Source of the DNA: Bartonella machadoae
GTDB taxonomy: Bacteria; Pseudomonadota; Alphaproteobacteria; Rhizobiales; Rhizobiaceae
NCBI RefSeq assembly: GCF_022559585.1
Contig: NZ_CP087114.1
Location: forward strand, 537,095-601,094
Direction of reading: 5' to 3'
DNA length: 64,000 nucleotides
This document shows positions 8,438 to 18,415 of the stretch, piece after piece (positions within the stretch are counted from its first letter, which is position 1; each line of letters opens with the position of its first letter). A model generated the notes under the pieces. The model did no database searches. It saw nothing but the letters and a program-made list of their open reading frames with translations, and had not been told where the DNA came from. Position numbers and translations under genes: made by a program.

Positions 8438-8631
8438 TTAGTTAAGGTATATACTAAGGGGCAAGTAGGGAGAAAAAGTAACTCTTTGATATAAAAGAGA
8501 GAAGCGAATGCTAGAGAAAAGCGAATGCTGAAGAGGTTTTTGGGGTGGGGAAAGGTGTTGGACTAAAAAGTTGCACCTCTCTATAAGATATGCGAAGCTC
8601 TTATAACGGTGTTTATAAAGAGAATTGTAGA

Positions 8632-9135
8632 GTGTCTATAAACAGTCAATCATTTCATAACTCTCCTTCATTGAGAGTCATCTTAAAGCAGCGAAAAAAA
8701 AAGCGATTGCTGCTGTTTTTTTTGTGCTTCTTTATTGTAGGAATTGCGGCAAGTCTTATCATCTACGTCATGCATAATACAATGAGTTTTTTTCGAATGC
8801 CATCTGAAATTACAAGGGAAGATATTCTAACGGGGCGTCCTTTACGTTTAGGTGGTTTTGTTGAAAAGGGGACTGTTGAATATGTTGGAGAGAGGGGTGT
8901 TATCTTTTTTGTAACGGATCATACAAAACACGAAAAAATATTTTTTAATGGCACCTTACCAGATCTTTTTCGTGAAGGGCAGGGCGTTATTGTGGAAGGG
9001 TATTTTGATAAACGGGGGCTTTTTATTGGTAAGCGTGTTTTAGCAAAACATGATGAGACTTATATGTCTAAAGAAACAGCTGATCGCTTGAACAAACGTC
9101 ACAGTGTGGAGAAATCATTCAATCGTGCTCGTTGA
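8632..9135 (+). CDS. ccmE: CcmE heme chaperone
   Basis: 167 residues from the GTG at 8632 (an in-frame ATG at 8590 would add 14 residues, with no ribosome site). A basic N-terminus and one membrane anchor ([19 protein letters not shown]) precede a periplasmic OB-fold beta barrel. The family's covalent heme ligand is visible as the histidine of VLAKHDETY near residue 145. CcmE takes heme from CcmC/D and passes it to CcmF/H for attachment to c-type cytochromes. Its 3' end overlaps the start of ccmF. Confidence 0.9.
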   Translation: MSINSQSFHNSPSLRVILKQRKKKRLLLFFLCFFIVGIAASLIIYVMHNTMSFFRMPSEITREDILTGRPLRLGGFVEKGTVEYVGERGVIFFVTDHTKHEKIFFNGTLPDLFREGQGVIVEGYFDKRGLFIGKRVLAKHDETYMSKETADRLNKRHSVEKSFNRAR

Positions 9136-11110
9136 ACTGGGTCATATTTTTTTAGCCGCAGCGTTTGCTGTAAGTTTATTAGGGGCGTTTTTACCCACTT
9201 TGGGTGTTTGGTGGAAAGAGCGTTTGTTGATGCAAACAGGAGTTCCTCTAACATATATTACTTTTACATTATTGTTGTTATCTTTTTTGATTATCGTTTA
9301 CGCCTATATTGTATCTGATTTTTCTGTTTTGAATGTTGTTGAGAACTCCCATTCGGAAAAACCGATGCTCTATAAAATCACGGGTGTTTGGGGAAACCAT
9401 GAAGGATCTATGTTTTTATGGGTTTTAAGTCTGGTTTTTTTTAGCACATTAATGGCATCATCTCGCCAACATTTACCAGAACAGTTTAAGGCGCTTATTT
9501 TAATATGTCAAAGTTGGATTACAAGTGCTTTTCTTTTATTTATTCTTTTTATGTCGAATCCTTTTTTACGTGTTAGCCCACCGGCATTACAGGGAAAAGA
9601 TCTCAATCCTCTTTTACAAGATATCGCATTAGCAATTCATCCACCACTTCTTTATTTAGGCTATGTTGGTTTTTCACTTTGTTTTTCTTTTGCAATAGCA
9701 GCATTGATTATGGGACATGTTGATAGGCTTTGGGCGCGTTTGGTTCGTCCTTGGCTTCTCCTTGCTTGGTGCTTTTTGACTTTGGGTATTATGGTTGGCT
9801 CCTATTGGGCTTATTATGAGCTAGGATGGGGTGGTTATTGGTTTTGGGATCCCGTTGAAAATGTTTCGTTTATGCCTTGGCTTTCAGGAACAGCATTTTT
9901 GCATTCAGCTCTTGTTCTTGAAAAGCGGGAAACATTAAAAAGTTGGACTTTATTTTTAGCCCTCCTGACTTTTTCCCTTTCTCTTATGGGAACTTTTCTT
10001 GTTCGTTCTGGTCTTTTAACGTCTGTTCATAGTTTTGCGGTTGATCCCGCACGGGGACGAGCAATACTTGCACTTTTATTTTTCTTCACAGGAGGCGCTT
10101 TTGTTCTTTTTGCCTTCCGTGTACCTGTTTTGAAAACAGGGAAATTTTTTCAGCCAATTTCGCGTGAAGGTTTGATTGTTTTAAATAATTTATTGCTCAC
10201 AACAATAACAGCAACAATATTAATCGGTACACTCTATCCTTATTTGATTGAAGCATTAACTGGTCAAAAAATTTCTGTAGGTGCTGCCTTTTTTAATCTT
10301 ACCTGTGGTCCTTTAATGCTGTTATTGTTGGTGCTGGTTCCGTTTGGACCGATGATGGCATGGAAACGTGGTGATTTTCTTGCCGTTGTTGAGCGTTTGT
10401 GGTTTATTTTTATATTCGTTTTTATAATCTGTTTTATAACATTTTATACAGCATCTTTGCGTGATATTTTTGCTACTTTAGGAGTTGGGCTTGCAGCCTT
10501 TGTTTTTTTGAGCAGTTTGGTTGATCTTTGGAAAAAGAGTGGACAGCGAAAGATAGCATTGTCGGTACGAATTAAGAGATTTATTGGATTACCATGGTCC
10601 GTTTTTGGTGCGGCAATAGCACATATGGGATTAGGTATCACATTGTTCGGTATTGTCTATGCTGCAACTTTTTCGCAAGAGCGTATTCTCACCATGCATA
10701 GAGGAGATATGGTGACAATAGCAGGCAAAACACTTCATTTTGATGGAGTTCACGATGGTGCTGGTCCAAATTATTCTACAATGGAATTTCATTTTACAAT
10801 ATATGAAAATAAAAATGCAGTCCGCAGTGTAACAGCATCAAAACGTTTTTATTCAAGTCAAAACACATCAACAACAGAAGTTGGTATTCAAAATCATGGC
10901 TTATCTCAGTTATATATTGTGCCGAGGCGTATAGATGATCAAGGGCTTGCTGTCCATATATGGTGGAAACCTTATATAATTTGTGTTTGGTTAGGGGGAT
11001 TGATGATGGCTATGGGGGGATGCCTTTCTCTTTTGGGTTATTGGTTCCGTATTCGGTTATATAAAAATATAGCTTTCCGCTTTAAATTTTTTAAAAAGGC
11101 GTTGAGATGA
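9125..11110 (+). CDS. ccmF: CcmF cytochrome c heme lyase subunit
   Basis: About 661 residues from GTG 9125, giving the usual family start [18 protein letters not shown] lies upstream (a GTG at 9104 is also in frame). It is a polytopic inner-membrane protein with the tryptophan-rich WWD motif [18 protein letters not shown] and HPP.LY.GYVG, both typical of CcmF. It works with CcmH (and CcmI) to ligate heme from holo-CcmE to apocytochrome c at the periplasmic face. It overlaps ccmE by 11 bp and ccmH by 4 bp, so the ccmEFH block is one translationally coupled unit. Confidence 0.95.
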   Translation: MLVELGHIFLAAAFAVSLLGAFLPTLGVWWKERLLMQTGVPLTYITFTLLLLSFLIIVYAYIVSDFSVLNVVENSHSEKPMLYKITGVWGNHEGSMFLWVLSLVFFSTLMASSRQHLPEQFKALILICQSWITSAFLLFILFMSNPFLRVSPPALQGKDLNPLLQDIALAIHPPLLYLGYVGFSLCFSFAIAALIMGHVDRLWARLVRPWLLLAWCFLTLGIMVGSYWAYYELGWGGYWFWDPVENVSFMPWLSGTAFLHSALVLEKRETLKSWTLFLALLTFSLSLMGTFLVRSGLLTSVHSFAVDPARGRAILALLFFFTGGAFVLFAFRVPVLKTGKFFQPISREGLIVLNNLLLTTITATILIGTLYPYLIEALTGQKISVGAAFFNLTCGPLMLLLLVLVPFGPMMAWKRGDFLAVVERLWFIFIFVFIICFITFYTASLRDIFATLGVGLAAFVFLSSLVDLWKKSGQRKIALSVRIKRFIGLPWSVFGAAIAHMGLGITLFGIVYAATFSQERILTMHRGDMVTIAGKTLHFDGVHDGAGPNYSTMEFHFTIYENKNAVRSVTASKRFYSSQNTSTTEVGIQNHGLSQLYIVPRRIDDQGLAVHIWWKPYIICVWLGGLMMAMGGCLSLLGYWFRIRLYKNIAFRFKFFKKALR

Positions 11111-11508
11111 AAAAGAGTCTGTTGTGGCTTTGGCTTTTTTTTGTCTCTCTTTTTTCTCTGTCGTTAGCAATGGCAGTGGAGCCAGATGAAGTTTTAAAGG
11201 ATACAGCTCTTGAGTTACGTGCACGTGAGATTTCCTCATATTTGCGTTGTCCGATTTGCCAAAGCCAATCAATTGATGATTCAGATTCCTCTCTCGCACG
11301 TGATTTACGGTTGTTAATTCGGGAACGGTTAAAAATGGGTTATACAAATCAAGAAGTGATTGATTTTCTTGTTGAACGATATGGTGAATTTATTCTTTTA
11401 AAGCCGCCATTTAATAAAACAACTTGGTTTTTATGGTTGTCCCCTTTAATAATTCTCTTTATTGGTGCAGGTGCCATATTGTTTCGGATAAAAGGACGCA
11501 AGCAGTGA
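11107..11508 (+). CDS. ccmH: CcmH/CycL thiol-reducing maturation subunit
   Basis: 133 residues: a signal peptide (SLFSLSLAMA), then the redox motif LRCPICQSQSIDDSDS with the CxxC pair. A helical domain follows (YTNQEVIDFLVERYGEF), and a C-terminal membrane anchor (LSPLIILFIGAGAILF). CcmH keeps the apocytochrome CXXCH cysteines reduced and works with CcmF. ATG overlaps the ccmF TGA. The length is that of the short rhizobial CycL type, lacking the fused TPR domain found in E. coli CcmH, which fits a separate ccmI. Confidence 0.95.
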   Translation: MKKSLLWLWLFFVSLFSLSLAMAVEPDEVLKDTALELRAREISSYLRCPICQSQSIDDSDSSLARDLRLLIRERLKMGYTNQEVIDFLVERYGEFILLKPPFNKTTWFLWLSPLIILFIGAGAILFRIKGRKQ

Positions 11509-11739
11509 AAATAATGATTTTAAGTGTTGTTGAAGAAAAAAAGTCAAAAATACTACTATGTTAGAAGAGGTATGGTAGGGAAAAATTGGTTTTTATATGT
11601 ATCTAACCTTATTGATAATGATGCGTTATTATGACTTTAAACCTTACAAAACTTTAACAATTTAGACAGAAAACGGTAAGGTCTGCTGCTTTATAAACGG
11701 TCTTGATAAAAATATAAATTGAATAGGAGCGTATACCAA

Positions 11740-13251
11740 ATGGTTAAAAGAACTTTCTTTAAAACATTAGTCGCAGTAAGCTTTTCTACTGCGTTGGAAA
11801 GTGCATTGTTTTTTAGTGGATGTGGGGCAAGTTTGTGGACGACAACGGCTCACGCTAGTTCTATATTTTCTTCATCAGTGCAACAGCCGGGATTTGCAGA
11901 TATTGTTTCTCAAGTAAAACCTGCGGTCGTTTCAGTGCAAGTGAAGAGCGATAAAAAGAAAGAAGAATGGTTTTTTAGCAATTTTTTTAGTGGACCAGGG
12001 ATTGACCAACTACCAGATCAACATCCTTTAAAACGATTTTTTAAAGAGTTCTATGAGTTGGATAAGCCTAAAAACAAGTTTCCATCACGTTCACCTAGAC
12101 TCCGTCCTATAGCTTTTGGTTCTGGCTTTTTTATCTCCTCTGATGGTTATATTGTGACCAATAATCATGTGATTTCTGATGGTACGAGTTATTCTGTTGT
12201 TCTTGATGATGGTACAGAATTAAATGCCAAGCTCATAGGATCAGATCCACGAACGGATCTTGCAGTCTTGAAGGTAAACGACAAAAGAAAATTCTCCTAT
12301 GTTGATTTTGGGGATGATTTAAAACTTCGTGTTGGTGATTGGGTTGTTGCGATTGGCAATCCATTTGGCCTTGGTGGAACTGTGACAGCGGGGATTGTTT
12401 CAGCGCGTGGACGTGATATTGGTACCGGTGTCTATGATGATTTTATTCAAATTGATGCTGCCGTTAATAGAGGAAATTCTGGTGGTCCAACTTTTGATCT
12501 CAATGGAAAGGTTGTTGGAGTGAATACGGCAATTTTTTCTCCTTCTGGAGGAAATGTTGGGATTGCTTTTGCTATTCCGGCAGCAACAGCAAAACAGGTT
12601 GTGCAACAACTTATCGAAAAGGGTTCCGTTCAACGCGGTTGGTTGGGGGTTCAGATTCAACCAGTCACGAAGGATATTTCAGATTCGATAGGTTTGAAAG
12701 AAGACAAAGGTGCTTTAATCACTGATCCATTAAAAGGACCAGCAGAAAAAGCTGGTATCAAGGCAGGGGATGTCATTATTTCGGTAAATGGTGAAAAAGT
12801 TAATGATGCTCGTGATTTAGCAAAGCGTATAGCAAATATTAGACCAGATGAAACAGTAACGTTGGGGGTTTGGAGATCTGGTAAGGAAGAAAATATAAAA
12901 GTAAAACTTGCTTCAATGCCTGAAGATGAAGGAAAGAAAGGGGGATTAAAACATTCAAATGAACGCAGTGATTCAGATGAAACATTGGATGATTATGGTT
13001 TGATTGTAGCTCCTTCTGATGATGGTGTAGGATTGGTCGTAACGGATGTGGATTCGGATTCAGATGCATCAGATAAAGGCATACGTCCTGGTGATGTGAT
13101 TGTGACAGTGAATAATAAAGCTGTTAAAAAAGTTTCTGATATTGTCGATGAAATCAAGAATGCTCAGAAGTTAGGACGAAAAGCAGTACTCCTACAAGTG
13201 CGAACAAATGGTCAAAACCGTTTTGTCGCTCTTCCAATTTTAAAAAAATAA
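11740..13251 (+). CDS. degP: DegP/HtrA-type periplasmic serine protease
   Basis: 503 residues from ATG 11740, with AGGAG 10 bp upstream (a TTG at 11719 is less likely). The signal peptide ends near AHA-S. The trypsin-like domain shows H143 (TNNHVI), D173 (RTDLAVL) and S247 (GNSGGP). Two PDZ domains follow (about 275-370 and 400-500). It degrades or refolds misfolded envelope proteins. An acidic linker (SNERSDSDETLDDYG) separates the PDZ domains. It stands between the ccm genes and a two-component system, as in rhizobia, suggesting control by that envelope-type sensor (inference). Confidence 0.95.
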   Translation: MVKRTFFKTLVAVSFSTALESALFFSGCGASLWTTTAHASSIFSSSVQQPGFADIVSQVKPAVVSVQVKSDKKKEEWFFSNFFSGPGIDQLPDQHPLKRFFKEFYELDKPKNKFPSRSPRLRPIAFGSGFFISSDGYIVTNNHVISDGTSYSVVLDDGTELNAKLIGSDPRTDLAVLKVNDKRKFSYVDFGDDLKLRVGDWVVAIGNPFGLGGTVTAGIVSARGRDIGTGVYDDFIQIDAAVNRGNSGGPTFDLNGKVVGVNTAIFSPSGGNVGIAFAIPAATAKQVVQQLIEKGSVQRGWLGVQIQPVTKDISDSIGLKEDKGALITDPLKGPAEKAGIKAGDVIISVNGEKVNDARDLAKRIANIRPDETVTLGVWRSGKEENIKVKLASMPEDEGKKGGLKHSNERSDSDETLDDYGLIVAPSDDGVGLVVTDVDSDSDASDKGIRPGDVIVTVNNKAVKKVSDIVDEIKNAQKLGRKAVLLQVRTNGQNRFVALPILKK

Positions 13252-13264
13252 CACTTTGTTGATA

Positions 13265-13295
13265 TAGGACAGAGATTTTTGAAATTTCTGTCCTA
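13265..13295 (+). terminator. Hairpin between degP and the response regulator
   Basis: A perfect 9-bp inverted repeat (TAGGACAGA / TCTGTCCTA) with a 13-base loop lies 13 bp after the degP stop. No T-run follows, so it may be an mRNA-stability element or attenuator rather than a full terminator. Confidence 0.5.
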
Positions 13296-13330
13296 CTACG
13301 CGATTTGTTCAAATAACGGAGATGCGTTTT

Positions 13331-14017
13331 ATGAAGATACTCGTTATCGAAGATGATTGTGAGACGGGTCGTTATCTCGAAAAAGCTTTCTTGGAGGCGG
13401 GACATTCTGTTGATGTTGCCTATGATGGGGACACGGGATATACTTTAGCTGATACGGAAAGTTATGACGTTATGGTTATTGATAGAATGCTTTTGCATCG
13501 TGATGGTCTTTCTATTATTTCTGAATTACGTGCTAAGGGCAATGAAACACCAGTTCTCATTCTTTCAGCTTTAGGACAAGTAAATGATCGTGTGACTGGT
13601 TTGCGTGCTGGGGGTGATGATTATTTGACAAAACCCTATGCTTTTTCTGAGCTTCTTGCTCGTGTTGAAGTGTTACAACGGCGAAAAAATCCTAAAGAGG
13701 CAGAAACTGTTTATTGCGTAGGCAATCTTGAACTTGATCGGTTAGCACATACAGTAAAACGAGGGGAAAAAAATATCATATTGCAACCACGAGAATTTCG
13801 TTTACTTGAATATTTGATGCGCTATGCTGGTCAGGTTGTTACACGCACTATGCTTTTAGAAAATGTTTGGGATTACCATTTTGATCCGCAAACAAATGTT
13901 ATTGATGTTCATATATCCCGTTTAAGAGCAAAAATTGAAAAAGATTTTGATGTTCCACTTCTCCATACGGTACGTGGAGCTGGATATATGCTGAAAGCAC
14001 CAGATAATAAAAGATGA
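13331..14017 (+). CDS. OmpR-family response regulator
   Basis: 228 residues from ATG 13331 (GGAG 10 bp upstream; an ATG 9 bp earlier is also possible). The receiver domain shows the acidic pair ED at 7-9, phosphoacceptor D51 (VMVIDRM) and K101 (LTKPY). A winged-helix DNA-binding domain follows, with QPREFRLLEYLMR and RTMLLENVWDYHFDPQTNV. It overlaps the sensor gene by ATGA. Position next to degP and glnE matches an uncharacterised rhizobial two-component pair. The target genes cannot be read from sequence; degP is a natural candidate. Confidence 0.93.
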   Translation: MKILVIEDDCETGRYLEKAFLEAGHSVDVAYDGDTGYTLADTESYDVMVIDRMLLHRDGLSIISELRAKGNETPVLILSALGQVNDRVTGLRAGGDDYLTKPYAFSELLARVEVLQRRKNPKEAETVYCVGNLELDRLAHTVKRGEKNIILQPREFRLLEYLMRYAGQVVTRTMLLENVWDYHFDPQTNVIDVHISRLRAKIEKDFDVPLLHTVRGAGYMLKAPDNKR

Positions 14018-15396
14018 ATCGTCTGATCAATATAATCCGTACGACTGCTTTCAGGCTTTCCGCACTTTATATTTTATTGTTTGGGCTCGTTGCAACAGGG
14101 CTTTCCATTTATATGACGTCATTTTCTGCTTCATTGTTAATGGAACAAACTGAGCAGGCTTTACATGAAGAATTGAGGTATATTGAAAATGCTTATAATT
14201 ATGGTGGGCTTCCTTTATTAATGCGCACTATAGATTATCGTTCACGACAACCGGGCGCTTTTCTTTATCTTGTTGCCGACCCTATGGGACGCATTTTAGC
14301 AGGCAATGTTGCGCGTATTGAGTTAGGTCTTTTAAATCATAATGGTTTTATTGCAAATTCTTTTTTGTATTCACGTTTTGGAGAACATGGCAAAACAAGT
14401 GAACATCGCGCTTTAGCCATTGTTGTTGATTTACCCAATGCGATGAAAGTTCTTATCGGGCGAGATTTAGATGAATCAGAACGTTTTGCAGCGGTTATTC
14501 GTAAAGCAGTAATATTTGCTCTTGTCGCAATGCTTGGAGGTGCTTTGCTCATATGGTTTTTTGTTGGTAGACGTGCTTTACAAAGGATTGATCATGTGAC
14601 AGCTGCGTCGCAGCGCTTGATGGATGGTGATTTCAGTGGGCGTTTGCCGATTTCTGGAGCAGGGGACGAATTTGACCGATTGTCCGTTAATCTTAATGTT
14701 ATGTTAGACCGCATTGAAGAATTAAATGTTGGTTTGCGTCAAGTATCGGACAATATTGCTCATGATCTGAAAACACCTCTGACACGCCTTAGAAATCGTG
14801 CTGAAGAAGCGCTTTCTGGACAAAAGACGAAATCTGAATATCGTCAGGCACTTGATGGGGTCATTTCTGAATCAGATCAACTTATTCGTACTTTTAATGC
14901 TATTTTAATGATTTCACGCATTGAAGCGAGCAGTGCGATTGAACATCTTGAGGTTATGAATATGAAACTCATCCTTGAAGATGCCGTTGAACTTTATGAA
15001 CCTTTTGCTGAAGAATCGGGTGTTTTGCTTCGGTTAGGAGATACATTTGATAAAGAGCTTAAGTTAAATCGTGAACTGGTTGCCCAATCAATTTTTAATC
15101 TCATCGATAACGCAATTAAATATGCACCGAAAGAGGGAAGGAAAGCACAGGTTTGCTTATCTATGGAATATCGTGGTGAACATTTATTGGTTGTTGTTAG
15201 CGATAATGGTCCAGGCATTGCAGCGGATAAACGTGAAAAAGTAACAGAACGTTTTTTTCGCCTTGAAGAAAGTCGCACACAACCCGGTTTTGGGATTGGT
15301 TTGAGTATAGCAAAAGCTGTTATGAAACTTCATGGTGGAGAACTGTTACTTGAAAATGCAAATCCAGGGCTTAGGGCTGTTTTATTATTTCCTTAA
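14014..15396 (+). CDS. Sensor histidine kinase (partner of the upstream regulator)
   Basis: 460 residues: membrane helix about 15-37, a periplasmic domain of about 120 residues and a second helix about 163-183. A HAMP linker follows, then a HisKA domain with H250 (NIAHDLKTPLTRLRN), and an HATPase domain with N, G1 (DNGPGIA) and G2 (GFGIGLSIAK) boxes. It is a classical envelope sensor. The start overlaps the regulator stop, so the two are co-translated. The signal sensed is unknown. Confidence 0.93.
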   Translation: MNRLINIIRTTAFRLSALYILLFGLVATGLSIYMTSFSASLLMEQTEQALHEELRYIENAYNYGGLPLLMRTIDYRSRQPGAFLYLVADPMGRILAGNVARIELGLLNHNGFIANSFLYSRFGEHGKTSEHRALAIVVDLPNAMKVLIGRDLDESERFAAVIRKAVIFALVAMLGGALLIWFFVGRRALQRIDHVTAASQRLMDGDFSGRLPISGAGDEFDRLSVNLNVMLDRIEELNVGLRQVSDNIAHDLKTPLTRLRNRAEEALSGQKTKSEYRQALDGVISESDQLIRTFNAILMISRIEASSAIEHLEVMNMKLILEDAVELYEPFAEESGVLLRLGDTFDKELKLNRELVAQSIFNLIDNAIKYAPKEGRKAQVCLSMEYRGEHLLVVVSDNGPGIAADKREKVTERFFRLEESRTQPGFGIGLSIAKAVMKLHGGELLLENANPGLRAVLLFP

Positions 15397-15433
15397 AGGT
15401 ATATCTCTTTCATTATTTTAATATCTCTCACTT

Positions 15434-15461
15434 TTTTCTTTGCATTATACTGCAAAGAAAA
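15434..15461 (+). promoter_or_regulatory. Strong hairpin just upstream of glnE
   Basis: A perfect 11-bp inverted repeat (TTTTCTTTGCA / TGCAAAGAAAA, loop TTATAC) ends 29 bp before the glnE start. It could act as a terminator for the sensor gene in either direction or as a leader structure affecting glnE. No T-run follows on the plus strand. Confidence 0.5.
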
Positions 15462-15490
15462 GAGAAGAAATATCTTTCAAGGGAGGACAA

Positions 15491-18415
15491 ATGAAAAGTG
15501 CTTTTTTAAAAACACAGCTTCTCTCATTATACCCCCTTGATGAGAGAGGTTTACAATGGCTGAAAGATCTTGAAGAACAAGCAAAAAAGGAAAATTTAGA
15601 ATCGCTGGTTTCTTATATTGCAAATAAGGGAAAGCAAATTGAGTTTATAAGCGCGGTTATGACCTTATCTCCTTTTTTGCGTGAGGTTTTAATTGCCCAT
15701 CCATCTTATCTTAGTCCCTTATTAAATGTTGATATAGAAACGAGACTGGGTGAAATTATAGACGATATTGCAGCAATTGATAAGAATGAAGTTATACAGG
15801 AAACTTCGTTAATGGCTGCTTTAAGGTGCAAAAAGCGGGAAGCACATGTTCTCATTGCTTTAGCTGATTTAAGTGGTGTTTTTACTTACGAAATTTCATG
15901 CACTTGGTTAACCCGTTTGGGAGAGTTTGCATTAAGTGTAGCTCTCCGTTTTCTTTTAAGAGAGGCTCATGATCATGGTAAGATAAGTTTGTCGAGTCGT
16001 GATGACCCGGAAAAGGATTGTGGTTTAATCATTTTAGGGATGGGAAAATTGGGGGCAGGAGAACTTAATTATTCTTCTGATATTGATCTTATTGTTTTCA
16101 TTGATGAAACATCAGCGCATATTGGTAATCTTTCTGAGAGTATCGATGTATTCTCTAAAATGGTACGCCGACTCATTCGGATTCTTCAAGAACGCACTGC
16201 GGATGGGTATGTCTTTCGTCTTGATTTTCGTCTTCGACCCGATCCAAGCTCAACGCCTTTAGCTTTACCAGTAAGGACTGCATTGCGTTATTACGAGGGG
16301 CGCGGGCAAAATTGGGAGCGAGCAGCTATGATTAAAGCACGCCCAGTCGCTGGCGATAAAAAGGCAGGCTTTCACTTTCTCAAAGAGCTTTTTCCTTATG
16401 TATGGCGGAAATATTTAGATTATGCTGCTATTGCTGATATTCATTCGATCAAACGTCAAATTCATGCCTATAAAAATTATGGTCAAATTGCTGCTTATGG
16501 CCATAATATAAAATTAGGGCGAGGGGGAATTCGTGAGATTGAATTTTTTGTTCAAACACAACAGCTCATTGCTGGTGGTCGTTTTCCTCAATTACGAGGA
16601 CGTCAAACAGTTGCAATGTTGGCAGAACTTCACACGCTTGGTTGGATTAATGAAAAAACGAAAGAGAATCTCGTAAAAAGTTATGCTTTTTTACGAAATG
16701 TAGAACATCGTATTCAGATGCTTGCAGATGAACAAACGCATCTTCTTCCAAATGATATTTCTCAGTTTACGAGTGTAGCCCATTTGATGGGCTATCAAGA
16801 GAGTAGCAGCTTTATCCGTGATTTATTAGAAACACTTCGGGTTGTTGAAAAGCATTATGCTGCGCTGTTTGAGAATGAACAAGAACTTGGTTTAGAAATT
16901 GGTAATTTAGTTTTTACGGGTGAAGAAGATGATCCAGAGACATTAGTAACATTAAATCGTTTAGGTTTTGAAAGAGCAAGTGATATTTGTCGTATTATGC
17001 GCACACTTCATTGTGGACGTTATAAAGCAACGCAATCTGCGGAAGCACGTGAGAGATTAACGGAATTAACTCCAGCACTTTTAAAAGCGTTTGGTGCGAC
17101 AAAACGCGCTGATGAAGTGATGTTATGTTTTGATAGTTTTTTGCAAGGTTTACCTTCAGGAATCCAGCTTTTTAGTTTATTACAATCTAATCCTTCTCTT
17201 TTGGATATGTTGGTTCTTATCATGGGAGCTGCGCCACGTCTTGCCGAAATTATTACCCGTAGGCCACATGTTTTTGATGGAATGTTAGAGCCAATTCTTT
17301 TTTCAGAATTGCCAACAAAAGATTATCTAGAAAAACGGCTTGAGTGTTTTCTTGAACGTATAACTTCGTATGAAGAAACCCTTGATCACTTAAGGATTTT
17401 TGCTGATGAGCAACGTTTTTTGATTGGTATTTGCATTTTAAATGGTACCATTACAGGAGAGAAAGCTGGTTTTGCATTTACCGCGCTTGCTGATACTATG
17501 ATTGCCAAAACATTTGCCGTGGTTCAAAAAGAATTTTCAAACCTTCATGGTCAGATTAAAGGGGGACGCGTTGGCATACTGGGTATGGGGAAGCTTGGAA
17601 GTTATGAATTGACTGCGGGATCAGATATTGATCTTATTTTGCTTTACGAGCATGATGAGGATGCGGAAATGTCTGATGGAGAAAAGCCGCTTTATATTCC
17701 TCAATATTATACCCGTTTGACACAGCGTTTAGTTGCAGCTTTATCTACTCTTACAAGCCAAGGAATTCTTTATACTGTTGATTTAAGATTACGGCCATTA
17801 GGAAATAAAGGGCCCGTTGCTGTTTCTTTTCCATTTTTTAAAAAATATTATCGCAAAGAGGCATGGATATGGGAACATCTTGCTTTAACCCGAGCACGGG
17901 GTATTGCTGGGGATCCTGATTTTTTACAAAAGTTAGAAAATGAAATATGTGAAATTATTTCTTTTCCTCGTCATAAGAAAGATGTAGCAAAAGCTGTATG
18001 TGAAATGCGCACTTTGATTGAAAAAGAAAAACCGCCAGAAAATCGATGGGATTTAAAAACGATGCCTGGTGGTATTATGGATTTAGAGTTTATTGCTCAA
18101 TTTGCTCTTATTACACATGTGAGTACATTCAAAATTGGAGCGACGACAGCAGATATTTTAGCTCAGTTACCGAACAATTTTCTTCATCAGTCATTGATCT
18201 TTGATTTACATCATGCCTATAGCCTCTATACAAATTTAAGCCAAATGATACGACTTTGCTTAAATACTTCTTTCGATTCCCATGACATGCCGCCTGGACT
18301 AAGCGACCTTTTATTAAAGAGTGTTGGAGAGCCTGATTTGCTTCGTGTTGAAAAATTACTTGAAGAAACTGGGCAGTCAGTTTGTTCCATTTTTACACGT
18401 GTAATGAAATATTGA
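15491..18415 (+). CDS. glnE: GlnE bifunctional glutamine synthetase adenylyltransferase/deadenylase
   Basis: 974 residues from ATG 15491 behind GGGAGG; an upstream in-frame ATG lacks such a site. Two nucleotidyltransferase domains are evident by their G-x-GK-L-G...S-D-x-D motifs: LGMGKLGAGELNYSSDIDL in the N-terminal half and LGMGKLGSYELTAGSDIDL in the C-terminal half, each followed by a GlnD-UR-type helical domain. The enzyme adjusts glutamine synthetase activity to nitrogen status in response to PII. The length agrees with the rhizobial family. Location beyond degP and the two-component pair matches rhizobial order. Confidence 0.95.
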   Translation: MKSAFLKTQLLSLYPLDERGLQWLKDLEEQAKKENLESLVSYIANKGKQIEFISAVMTLSPFLREVLIAHPSYLSPLLNVDIETRLGEIIDDIAAIDKNEVIQETSLMAALRCKKREAHVLIALADLSGVFTYEISCTWLTRLGEFALSVALRFLLREAHDHGKISLSSRDDPEKDCGLIILGMGKLGAGELNYSSDIDLIVFIDETSAHIGNLSESIDVFSKMVRRLIRILQERTADGYVFRLDFRLRPDPSSTPLALPVRTALRYYEGRGQNWERAAMIKARPVAGDKKAGFHFLKELFPYVWRKYLDYAAIADIHSIKRQIHAYKNYGQIAAYGHNIKLGRGGIREIEFFVQTQQLIAGGRFPQLRGRQTVAMLAELHTLGWINEKTKENLVKSYAFLRNVEHRIQMLADEQTHLLPNDISQFTSVAHLMGYQESSSFIRDLLETLRVVEKHYAALFENEQELGLEIGNLVFTGEEDDPETLVTLNRLGFERASDICRIMRTLHCGRYKATQSAEARERLTELTPALLKAFGATKRADEVMLCFDSFLQGLPSGIQLFSLLQSNPSLLDMLVLIMGAAPRLAEIITRRPHVFDGMLEPILFSELPTKDYLEKRLECFLERITSYEETLDHLRIFADEQRFLIGICILNGTITGEKAGFAFTALADTMIAKTFAVVQKEFSNLHGQIKGGRVGILGMGKLGSYELTAGSDIDLILLYEHDEDAEMSDGEKPLYIPQYYTRLTQRLVAALSTLTSQGILYTVDLRLRPLGNKGPVAVSFPFFKKYYRKEAWIWEHLALTRARGIAGDPDFLQKLENEICEIISFPRHKKDVAKAVCEMRTLIEKEKPPENRWDLKTMPGGIMDLEFIAQFALITHVSTFKIGATTADILAQLPNNFLHQSLIFDLHHAYSLYTNLSQMIRLCLNTSFDSHDMPPGLSDLLLKSVGEPDLLRVEKLLEETGQSVCSIFTRVMKY

